Origin: Phycisphaerae bacterium
GTDB lineage: Bacteria; Planctomycetota; Phycisphaerae; UBA1845; Fen-1342
Reading direction: 5' to 3'
Assembly (NCBI GenBank): GCA_020058145.1
Contig: JAGVEP010000125.1
Coordinates: 1-14,610, forward strand
DNA length: 14,610 bases
Under the pieces are notes generated by a model. It was given only the letters and a program-made list of their open reading frames with translations, did no database searches and was not told the DNA's origin. Made by a program: the position numbers and the translations under genes. Positions within the stretch are counted from its first letter, which is position 1, and every line of letters starts with the position of its first letter. This document shows positions 1 to 5,209 of this stretch, piece after piece.

Positions 1-411
1 CAGGCCGCGGGCGTCGGTCAGTTCGCCGCGTATCCAGCGCCCCTCGCGCATGGCCGTGGTGTTCTCCACGATACGCCGATCGAGCGCGAGGATCAGCCCG
101 AAGGTGAGTTCCGCGACCGCCGCCGCGTGTTTGTCGGGGCAGTGGGTGACAAACACGCCCTGCGCCGAGGCCGCTTCGAGCGCAATATCGCCCGGGCCGC
201 TGCCGGCGTGGACGATCAACTGCAGGTCCGGTGCCCGCGCAATCATGTCCGGCGCGATGCGTGTATGGCCTACGATCAGCAACCCGACGTCGCCCAGTTT
301 CTCACGCAACTCCGCGGCGGTGGCGCTCGGACGGTGCACAACGTCGACGGCGAGAGAACGCAACGACTCGAGCGCCCCGCCCGGCAACTCGCACGCGACA
401 AAGATCTTCAT
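1..411 (-). CDS. D-isomer-specific 2-hydroxyacid dehydrogenase, N-terminal part (phosphoglycerate dehydrogenase type), cut by window edge
   Basis: The frame is open from the ATG at 411 to the window edge, 137 codons, with the C-terminus missing. It starts MKIFVACELPGGALESL and reads as the N-terminal substrate-binding domain of the NAD-dependent 2-hydroxyacid dehydrogenase superfamily. Family-like features are LLIVGHTRI at about residues 44-52, the LQLIVHAGSGPGDI stretch at about 64-77, and THCPDKHAAAVAELTFGLIL at about 88-107, which matches the SerA-type xxPxxNxxxVAEx(T/A)xGL(I/L)L helix. Members oxidise 3-phosphoglycerate or related hydroxyacids in the cytosol. The NAD-binding GxGxxG loop and the catalytic Arg/Glu/His lie beyond the edge, so substrate cannot be assigned. 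The start is supported by an AAGGAG ribosome-binding site at 421-426, nine bases upstream. Its upstream neighbour is the Rhs fragment ending at 576. Family assignment is good; calling it serA would be a guess. Confidence 0.85.
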   Translation of the reverse strand, partial: MKIFVACELPGGALESLRSLAVDVVHRPSATAAELREKLGDVGLLIVGHTRIAPDMIARAPDLQLIVHAGSGPGDIALEAASAQGVFVTHCPDKHAAAVAELTFGLILALDRRIVENTTAMREGRWIRGELTDARGL

Positions 412-474
412 GGCGCGTATCTCCTTGCGCTGCCTATTCTCCCCTGCCGGGCAGGAACCGCCAAGGCGTCAGAA

Positions 475-548
475 TGCGAAGCGCCGGCGGGCGTTTTCTC
501 GGCGCCAGCGAGCGCTTTCTCGCGGTCCGCGCTGGCCGGCGCTTTGCG
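475..548. repeat. Imperfect inverted repeat / structured intergenic segment
   Basis: AAGCGCCGGC at 479-488 is matched perfectly by GCCGGCGCTT at 535-544. Pairing continues outward for a few bases with one wobble. Inside the loop, GCCAGCG (504-510) pairs with CGCTGGC (530-536), an alternative to the outer stem. It lies between the end of the Rhs fragment and the ribosome-binding site of the dehydrogenase gene. No U-tract follows on either strand, so it is not a classical intrinsic terminator. It may be a dispersed palindromic element or a leader structure; nothing in the sequence decides between these. Confidence 0.4.
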
Positions 549-725
549 CTGCGGAGAATAGCGGCCTTCCGAACGTCACCGCCCGCCCGGTCCGAACGTC
601 CGCTCGACGAACTGCCCGACGTTCCCGTTGCCGTCGTAGAAGTACAGGAACGTCCGATCGTCCGTCGTCTGCAACGTGCCCAACGTGTCGTAGAGCGCCA
701 ACAGGCCGCCGATGCCGCCGGCGAC

Positions 726-787
726 CTGTAGCGCCGGGGCTCCGAACCCGGCGTCCGAACGGCCGGTGCTGAGCCCGGCCGCTACAG
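726..787. repeat. 62-bp palindromic element inside the Rhs fragment coding sequence
   Basis: CTGTAGCG at 726-733 and CGCTACAG at 780-787 form perfect 8-bp inverted ends. The stem continues as CCGG/CCGG with a single-base bulge at 779. In the encoded protein the element corresponds to about 19 extra residues (AAGLSTGRSDAGFGAPALQ) between NG(A/V) and VGG-x-GGLLA, which are absent from the paralogous Rhs at 2957-5062. It therefore looks like an inserted mobile palindrome that kept the frame open. Its GC-rich palindromic style resembles the short dispersed palindromes common in planctomycete genomes; this is recall, not a search. Confidence 0.6.
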
Positions 788-830
788 CGCCGTTCAACCC
801 CGCCAAATCCAGGCCCCAGGTATACTTTCT

Positions 831-849
831 CACCGGCGGGACGCCGGTG
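831..849. repeat. REP-like palindrome (CACCGGCG-3-CGCCGGTG) inside coding sequence
   Basis: CACCGGCG (831-838) and CGCCGGTG (842-849) are perfect 8-bp arms around GGA. Read on the minus strand it encodes GGTGVPPV within MELDGLGGTGVPPVRKYTWG, where the longer Rhs copy has MEMDPNNVVLRKYTWG, so the palindrome sits exactly in an insertion relative to the paralog. The GGTGGCACCGGCGTCCCGCC-type sequence resembles short dispersed repeats of Planctomycetes and Verrucomicrobia (from memory, not from a search). Confidence 0.6.
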
Positions 850-1091
850 CCACCCAGACCATCGAGTTCCATCAGCAGCAGCCAGCCGTCCCACACGAAT
901 TTCCGGTACAGCGTCAGCACCCACTCTCCGCCGGTGCGGGTGAAGACCTTCTTCTGCACCCGCCGGCCCAGGTAATCATACCCGAACTCGACCTTGAGGT
1001 TGCCATCCTGCTCCGTCCCGGCCGGCGGGGCCACGCCGATCAGGCGATTCTCGCCATCCCAGGTGTACGCCATCCGCAGCCCACTGGCGGC

Positions 1092-1271
1092 ACTTAGCAG
1101 GTCTACGAACATGTTGATGTCGCCGAAATCCACCACACCATCACCGTTCGCGTCGCCATTGAGGATATTGCAGTTCGGATACGCGGCCTGGTACGCGGCC
1201 GGATTGCTGATCGCGAGGACAAACGGCCTGACATCGTCAAAATCCGCCAGGCCGTCACAATTCATGTCCGC
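1092..1271 (-). other. Dockerin-like paired EF-hand cassette, copy 1 (inside Rhs fragment)
   Basis: Sixty residues, from ADMNCDG to VDLLS. Two calcium-loop-like segments (D-x-N-x-D-G-x-x-D and D-x-N-x-D-G-x-x-D) are separated by a linker FVLAISNPAAYQAAYPNC. By eye it matches the copy at 4511-4690 at 46 of 60 positions with no gaps. It is located between FDMDGNL and YTWDGENRL, that is, within a YD-repeat turn rather than at a protein end. Confidence 0.8.
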
Positions 1272-1393
1272 CGCCACGTATTGCGCGATCAGGTTGCCGT
1301 CCATGTCGAAGCGGAAGCCCTGGGCGGAGAGTCCCGCGGGTGTGACCGTCTCAGCCCCATGATATTGATTGCGCGACTTGTCGAAATAGGTGA

Positions 1394-1897
1394 TCATGGG
1401 GCTCCGATCGTCCCATTGCCTGCATGCAGGCGTGCGTTGAGGGTCGCAACGGCAAGCCATAATGCTCCAGAAACCAGGACGCCAAGCAGCGCTGCCAACA
1501 TGTCAGATACCCAATTGATCCAGAGCGAGGGCGAGGCTGATACTAGGTCTGAGTAAAGCTCTACACACGATGTGGCGATGCCCGCAATCAGCGTGGGCAT
1601 GGCAATCAGATGCGCATCCCGTTGCTTGCTAATGCTCACGGCTGGCCACGTCAGTCGTCCATGAGCACCGGCATGAGCAATCGCTCGTAGTAGCAGCGCA
1701 GGATACCATATGAGGAACCACAGAGCAATGCATTCAATTACGAGAGCCCCGTGGGCGCCTTCGCGCGCGATAATGCCAGCATACCAACCACGCTGTATAC
1801 CGACAATGTGAAACACCACAATGACGCATGCCGCAAACCCCACCAGTAAGTAACATCGTGGGAACCGGTCATCTTGAGGCTTCTGACCGCTGTACAC
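1394..1897 (-). CDS. Four-helix membrane protein, candidate immunity partner of orphan CT2
   Basis: A 167-residue protein with about four hydrophobic segments (roughly residues 15-34, 50-72, 96-118 and 130-153) and no recognised domain, so an inner-membrane location is likely. The GTG start at 1897 is chosen because a strong GGAGG site (1904-1908) sits six bases upstream. It begins 48 bases after the orphan Rhs tip/CT2 gene on the same strand, the position usually held by the immunity gene of an Rhs or CDI toxin module. That role is inferred from position only. Its TGA stop overlaps the ATG of the downstream Rhs fragment (ATGA). Its base composition is less GC-rich than its neighbours, as is common for exchanged immunity genes. 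No sequence family is recognised; it could also be an unrelated cargo gene. Confidence 0.6.
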   Translation of the reverse strand: MYSGQKPQDDRFPRCYLLVGFAACVIVVFHIVGIQRGWYAGIIAREGAHGALVIECIALWFLIWYPALLLRAIAHAGAHGRLTWPAVSISKQRDAHLIAMPTLIAGIATSCVELYSDLVSASPSLWINWVSDMLAALLGVLVSGALWLAVATLNARLHAGNGTIGAP

Positions 1898-1903
1898 ACG
1901 CCA

Positions 1904-1908
1904 CCTCC
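1904..1908 (-). promoter_or_regulatory. Ribosome-binding site deciding the GTG start at 1897
   Basis: GGAGG on the minus strand, six bases before GTG at 1897. No other in-frame start nearby has comparable support, so this site fixes the N-terminus of the membrane protein. Confidence 0.65.
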
Positions 1909-1945
1909 GAACGCTTCCGCACAGGTGTGGAAACCGTGCGTTGAA

Positions 1946-2572
1946 TCATCGGGCGCAGTTCTTGTACGCTTGGTCCGCCGCAGTCCGACACTCCCTCGCC
2001 TGGGCTGCGCAAGCACGCCAGATTAGGGCGGGCCCAATTACATCGGTGATGCCGCAACCGGCCATGCAGATCCAGTAGGCTGGACTCAGCGGACCGCCCG
2101 CCAAGAGACATCCAACTGCGCACCCAACAACGCCAGCAGCACTCGGCACTACGTCCACAATACAACCTGTGGTGATCGCTGTGCAGTTCTTGTGCCGACA
2201 GTCCTTCACGCACAGGCACCAGTTGTCCCAGTCATATGAGTAGATCGCGCAGTTCCGAGCCGGACGGTCCGGGGGCTCACCGCAACGTGTATTCATGCAG
2301 TCAATTACGTCAAACTGGCCAAGAGGATCTATCGACGTCGCCGGGGAATTGTGAACGTACCCATATAGGTTTGCTCCTCCGAACTCGCCGATTGGATCCC
2401 GATTCAGCCAGCGGCCCAGCCCGGCGTGGTAGTAGCGGTGCCCATAGTCCGACAGGCCCGTCTCGATGTCAAAATACTTCGTGCTCCAGCGGAACGGGTT
2501 CACCTCGGCGTAGCTGCCCGATTCCCGTCGTCGCGGGCGCAATGCTGCGTGATCACATCTCCACCGAACCAT
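1946..2572 (-). CDS. Orphan Rhs tip with cysteine-rich C-terminal domain (CT2)
   Basis: A 208-residue frame. Residues 1-19 show no homology. Residues of about 20-85 are the conserved end of an Rhs shell (NPFRWSTKYFDIETGLSDYG, RYYHAGLGRWLNRDPIGE, GGANLYGYV) closing with the canonical P-x4-DPLG motif that precedes variable C-termini. Residues 87-208 are unique here and contain 15 cysteines in about 120 residues, plus hydrophobic stretches around VVPSAAGVVGCAVGCLLAGG and AYWICMAGCGITDVIGPALI. There is no N-terminal shell, so this is an orphan module of the kind displaced downstream of intact rhs genes. An ATG at 2572 follows the preceding membrane-protein stop by 15 bases, with a GGAG site nine bases before it, so it could be translated. 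The CT2 activity is unknown: possibly a disulfide-rich or membrane-inserting domain. It may act mainly as a recombination donor. Confidence 0.7.
   Translation of the reverse strand: MVRWRCDHAALRPRRRESGSYAEVNPFRWSTKYFDIETGLSDYGHRYYHAGLGRWLNRDPIGEFGGANLYGYVHNSPATSIDPLGQFDVIDCMNTRCGEPPDRPARNCAIYSYDWDNWCLCVKDCRHKNCTAITTGCIVDVVPSAAGVVGCAVGCLLAGGPLSPAYWICMAGCGITDVIGPALIWRACAAQARECRTAADQAYKNCAR
2384..2520 (-). repeat. 137-bp Rhs tip direct repeat, orphan copy
   Basis: Ungapped match to 3854-3990 at a constant offset of 1470 bases. Counted by eye there are 10 mismatches in 137 bases, and only three within 2401-2500. It encodes the conserved NPFRW...DPIGE tip. Both copies have the same orientation, so recombination between them would exchange CT1 for CT2 and delete the intervening 1.47 kb. 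Confidence 0.85.
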
Positions 2573-2587
2573 CGTTATTCACTCCGG

Positions 2588-2926
2588 TCAAGCCGGAGGC
2601 GGACGGACATTCCGGTCCCGCGCGCGTGAGCCTGTGCCGTGCCCGTGCAACCAGCGATGCAAGTGCCATACGATTGTGAATACTATGCCCGGCAGGCTTC
2701 CCACGTCTAGGACCAACGGGACCCACCACCATCGCACGAAGCCCGGGAGTGGGATGACGACCGACGCAATGGCGCCGGCGATGCCTCCCACCAACGCAAT
2801 CCACGAAGACCGTCCGCTTCGTCGAACATATCGTACCCAGAACACGGCCGCATTCATGATGGCCAGCCATACGAAGATGCTGGTCAACACAACGCTGAGG
2901 ACCCAACGGGTGTACCAAATCACCAC
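2588..2926 (-). CDS. Small three-helix membrane protein, candidate immunity partner of CT1
   Basis: A 112-residue protein with three hydrophobic segments (about residues 8-32, 42-63 and 67-90) and a basic C-terminal tail (HRWLHGHGTGSRARDRN). No family is recognised. It starts 30 bases after the stop of the toxin-bearing Rhs gene and ends 15 bases before the orphan tip, so it occupies the immunity slot of the first module. A GGAGG site at 2931-2935 lies four bases before GTG 2926 and seven before GTG 2923, making either GTG a reasonable start. Known immunity proteins of cytosolic toxins are usually soluble, so a membrane protein here is unexpected if CT1 is an ADP-ribosyltransferase-like domain. 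The immunity role is inferred from position only. Confidence 0.55.
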   Translation of the reverse strand: MVIWYTRWVLSVVLTSIFVWLAIMNAAVFWVRYVRRSGRSSWIALVGGIAGAIASVVIPLPGFVRWWWVPLVLDVGSLPGIVFTIVWHLHRWLHGHGTGSRARDRNVRPPPA

Positions 2927-2930
2927 GGAC

Positions 2931-2935
2931 CCTCC
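2931..2935 (-). promoter_or_regulatory. Ribosome-binding site for the small membrane protein
   Basis: GGAGG on the minus strand, four bases before GTG 2926 and seven before GTG 2923. The longer spacing is more usual, so translation may begin at 2923 and give 111 residues. Confidence 0.55.
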
Positions 2936-2956
2936 ATCTGAAGGTCACAAGGCAGC

Positions 2957-5062
2957 TTACGGCATGTAAATCCGCTGATTGAACAGGCTCTTCCACCAGC
3001 CGTCCATCCCCCAGCCGGTCGGCCACACCACTGAAGAGCGGGGCACTATGTACGAGACGCCGCTTTCGAAGGACGCAAACTGATTGCCCGCACCCGGTTG
3101 CCATTTGAAGGACAGTAAGTAATTGGTGAAAGTGTCCTTTCCTCTCATGACCCAATTACCTGCTTCCAAACCTGGCCTCCCCCAGCGAGATACGAGTACC
3201 GCCGCGTCGCCGCCGGCCGTGACAGCTCCAACGACCCCACCAATCGCCAGTGCCCCAGCAGCGGCCGCTGCACCTCCTCCCACGACCAGGGCTCCATTAG
3301 CAACCGCATCGACCGTCTCCGCATCGTCCATCCAACTGTCATGGCCACCGGTTACACTAATGATGGCATCGTCCACCCATTCGTCCGGCGGCGCCGAGTC
3401 GGGAGCACTAGGGTCGGGCGGGTTACGATCCCGTGTGTCAGCGGGCACTACGCGCGTCACCGGCACCGGATGATGCCACGACATCCGCACCAGCCCGTCC
3501 ACCCACGCCCAGTACCAGTCCGGCATCCACGGCCGCAGCGGCTCCAACTGCCCGATGAACCGCTGCACCTCCGGCGGCAGCCCGTCCCAAATCCCCGGCG
3601 GCAGCGGGCGCCAGGGAAAACCGCCCAACCCACCCGGTCCATTCGGGCCGCCCGGACCCCAGCCAGGACCCCACCCAGGCCCCCAGCCGCCGTTACGGCC
3701 ACCGCCGCGCTGGCCAGGACAATGCCCGCTCCCGCCGCCGTTCGAGCCCCCGCAGTTCGGATAGCCCGGACACAGCAGCCACATGTACCCCAGGAAATCC
3801 ACCCGATCGACGGCGTTGTTGCCGACGAAGCCGTACAGATTGGCTCCGCCCAGCTCGCCGATTGGGTCGCGGTTCAGCCAGCGGCCCAGCCCGGCGTGGT
3901 AGTAGCGGTGCCCGTAGTCCGAAAGGCCCGTCTCGATGTCAAAATACTTCGTGCTCCAGCGGAACGGGTTCGTGTCGGCGTAGTCGCCCGCCTGCGCGGT
4001 GATGTTGCCGAACGGGTCGTACTCGTATTCCGCGACAATCGCCCCGTTCGGGTCGTTTGGATCGTGCGACCAGTCGATAAGCTGGCTCACGTTACCGTTC
4101 CCGTCGTACGTGTACGCGTAATTGCGGTCGTCATTCGGGTCGTTCGGGTCGTTGCGGTCCTGGACCGCCAGCAGCCCGCCGACCCCGCCAGCGCCGCCGA
4201 CGGAGTTGATCACACCGTTTTGCCCGGCGAGGTCCAGGCCCCACGTGTACTTGCGCAAAACCACGTTATTGGGGTCCATTTCCAACAGCAGCCGCCAGCC
4301 CCAATACATGAACCGCCGCACCGTCGGCGTACCCCAACTCCCGTTGGCGTACGTCCAGACGCGCTTCTCGACACGCCGGCCACGGTAATCATACACGTAG
4401 GCGGACTTCCGGTCGCCATCCGCCGGCGTCACCCCGGCCGGCGGCCCGACGCCGATCAGCCGGTTCTCGGCGTCCCAGGTGTACGCTGCCCGCAGAGCGC
4501 CGCCGGTGGCGCTAAGCAGCCCGACGAACGGGCTGATGTCGTCGTAATCGACCACGCCGTCGCCGTTGGCGTCGCCGTTGAGGATGTTGCAGCTCGGGAA
4601 CGCGGCGTGGTACGCGGCCGGATTGCTGATCGCGAGGATAAACGGATCGATGTCGTCGAAATCGACGAAGCCGTCGCAATTCATGTCGCCGGCGGACCAA
4701 GTCTGAGTCAGGTTGCCGTCGGCGTCGTAGGTCAGGTTCTGCACCCACGCCGTCCAGTCCGCCGGCTTGCTGAGTTGCGTGTACTGGTCCAGTGCGTTGG
4801 ACACGTAGGTCGCGTTAGCTACGCCCTCGTCATTTGGATCGCCGTCCTTCGATGTAACGCGGTTGCCGATCGGGTCGTATTCGTACGCACGATCCAGATT
4901 CACGTCGTCGCTCCGCGTCGCGCTGGTGAGCTCGCTACGATCATTGTACCCGAAGGTGTTCGTGACGGCGGCGGAAAACGCCAGGCCGCTATCGAGTCGG
5001 CCCGTCCGGCGGCCGGCGGGGATGTCTACGCATCGAGGTCGCCCGGAGCGCGCGGCCGCCAA
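2957..5062 (-). CDS. 5'-truncated Rhs/YD-repeat polymorphic toxin with embedded dockerin-like cassette and C-terminal toxin-like domain (CT1)
   Basis: A 701-residue frame. In order: YD-repeat core from about residue 30 (TFGYNDRSELTSATRS, AYEYDPIGNRVTSKDG, LTYDADGNL), a 60-residue dockerin-like cassette (125-184), more core (YTWDAENRLIGVGPPAG, VYDYRGRRVEKRVW, YTYDGNGNV, YEYDPFGNITAQAG), the Rhs tip (361-426; NPFRWSTKYFD...NRDPIGELGG), a Gly/Trp/Pro linker with WGPG repeats (436-482), a hydrophobic alanine/glycine stretch (586-620) and a compact C-terminal domain (622-701). No ATG or GTG exists in frame before the cassette. The only upstream candidate is TTG at 5062, without a ribosome-binding site and two codons after a TAA, so the 5' half of the gene (signal or anchor and early core) appears lost. 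The P-x4-DPxG motif at the tip is degraded to A-x4-DFLG. Rhs proteins are shell-forming contact-dependent toxins. Whether this copy is expressed is doubtful; it may be a reservoir. Confidence 0.8.
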   Translation of the reverse strand: MAAARSGRPRCVDIPAGRRTGRLDSGLAFSAAVTNTFGYNDRSELTSATRSDDVNLDRAYEYDPIGNRVTSKDGDPNDEGVANATYVSNALDQYTQLSKPADWTAWVQNLTYDADGNLTQTWSAGDMNCDGFVDFDDIDPFILAISNPAAYHAAFPSCNILNGDANGDGVVDYDDISPFVGLLSATGGALRAAYTWDAENRLIGVGPPAGVTPADGDRKSAYVYDYRGRRVEKRVWTYANGSWGTPTVRRFMYWGWRLLLEMDPNNVVLRKYTWGLDLAGQNGVINSVGGAGGVGGLLAVQDRNDPNDPNDDRNYAYTYDGNGNVSQLIDWSHDPNDPNGAIVAEYEYDPFGNITAQAGDYADTNPFRWSTKYFDIETGLSDYGHRYYHAGLGRWLNRDPIGELGGANLYGFVGNNAVDRVDFLGYMWLLCPGYPNCGGSNGGGSGHCPGQRGGGRNGGWGPGWGPGWGPGGPNGPGGLGGFPWRPLPPGIWDGLPPEVQRFIGQLEPLRPWMPDWYWAWVDGLVRMSWHHPVPVTRVVPADTRDRNPPDPSAPDSAPPDEWVDDAIISVTGGHDSWMDDAETVDAVANGALVVGGGAAAAAGALAIGGVVGAVTAGGDAAVLVSRWGRPGLEAGNWVMRGKDTFTNYLLSFKWQPGAGNQFASFESGVSYIVPRSSVVWPTGWGMDGWWKSLFNQRIYMP
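2960..3199 (-). other. C-terminal toxin-like domain CT1, resembling the TreTu-type ADP-ribosyltransferase toxin family
   Basis: Residues 622-701 of the Rhs protein. Key features are VSRWGRPGLEAGNWVMRG, a central NYLLSFKWQPGAGNQFASF and an ending of GWWKSLFNQRIYMP. This pattern (RWGRPGL..G.WVM, KWQPG.GN.FA, WP.GWG...G.F.QRIY) is one I recall from Rhs C-termini labelled TreTu, a toxin family reported to ADP-ribosylate elongation factor Tu in a Salmonella Rhs protein. The arginine at 626 would be the expected NAD-binding arginine of an R-S-E transferase. The assignment rests on memory of the motif, not on alignment. Confidence 0.45.
3854..3990 (-). repeat. 137-bp Rhs tip direct repeat, main-gene copy
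   Basis: Partner of 2384-2520 in the same orientation, about 93% identical by eye with no gaps. Divergence begins immediately on both sides, where the CT domains on one side and the remaining core on the other differ. Confidence 0.85.
4511..4690 (-). other. Dockerin-like paired EF-hand cassette, copy 2 (inside main Rhs core)
   Basis: Sixty residues from GDMNCDG to VGLLS, with two calcium-loop-like segments (DMNCDGFVDFDD and DANGDGVVDYDD). It sits between LTYDADGNLTQTWSA and ALRAAYTWDAENRLIGV. Without the cassette these flanks read as one continuous YD-repeat pair. By eye it matches copy 1 at 46/60 and the propeller-protein copy at 42/60 positions, all without gaps. Confidence 0.85.
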
Positions 5063-5117
5063 AAGCGATTAAAGTACGCTTGTTTTGGGTCTAGCGCTGC
5101 CCGTCAAAACTCGAACC

Positions 5118-5140
5118 GCAGAGACGCAGAGACGCAGAGA
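5118..5140. repeat. 8-bp tandem repeat (GCAGAGAC x 2.9)
   Basis: GCAGAGAC, GCAGAGAC, GCAGAGA in direct succession, in the gap between accC and the broken 5' end of the Rhs gene. It lies directly beside the long hairpin at 5153-5194, and the two may form one dispersed repeat unit. Confidence 0.7.
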
Positions 5141-5152
5141 AGACCGGCAGTC

Positions 5153-5194
5153 AGCGACGAAGCGACGGAGGCTGGACTTCGTCGCTTCGTCGCT
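5153..5194 (-). terminator. 15-bp perfect hairpin 16 bases after accC (no U-tract)
   Basis: Arms 5153-5167 and 5180-5194 pair perfectly over 15 bases around a 12-base loop. The position just after the accC stop suits transcript termination or 3' end protection. No U-run follows on the minus strand, so intrinsic termination is uncertain. It could equally be part of a repeat with the adjacent 8-bp tandem units. Confidence 0.5.
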
Positions 5195-5209
5195 ACGTCG
5201 CCGTGCCCA

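Larger units (their letters stand above)
576..1397 (-). pseudogene. Rhs/YD-repeat core fragment without shell tip or toxin, with embedded dockerin-like cassette
   Basis: This reading frame (273 residues from the ATG at 1397) aligns throughout with residues of about 90-330 of the Rhs protein at 2957-5062: a QY...TPAG lead-in, a 60-residue dockerin-like cassette, YTWDGENRLIGVAPPAG, YDYLGRRVQKKVF, RKYTWGLDLAGLNG and YDGNGNVGQFV. It stops just after YDGNGNV, before the conserved Rhs tip (NPFRWSTKYFD ... DPIG), so it has no C-terminal domain. Homology begins within a few residues of the ATG, which overlaps the stop of the upstream membrane-protein gene as ATGA; the frame stays open up to 1460 but without homology. 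Two palindromic elements (726-787 and 831-849) enlarge it in frame relative to the longer copy. It is probably a remnant of a third Rhs copy, although translation by coupling at the ATGA overlap is possible. Rhs proteins normally form a hollow shell around a toxin, which this piece alone could not do. Confidence 0.75.

Noticed and set aside
50..772. Plus-strand frames over the dehydrogenase and Rhs fragment
   Set aside because: They are antisense to well-supported minus-strand sequence and have the low-complexity composition of shadows.
3590..3760. Repeated GGCCCCAGCC-like units resembling a tandem array or CRISPR-like repeat
   Set aside because: They encode the WGPG-rich Gly/Pro linker of the Rhs C-terminus. 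Unit spacing is irregular and there are no unique spacers.
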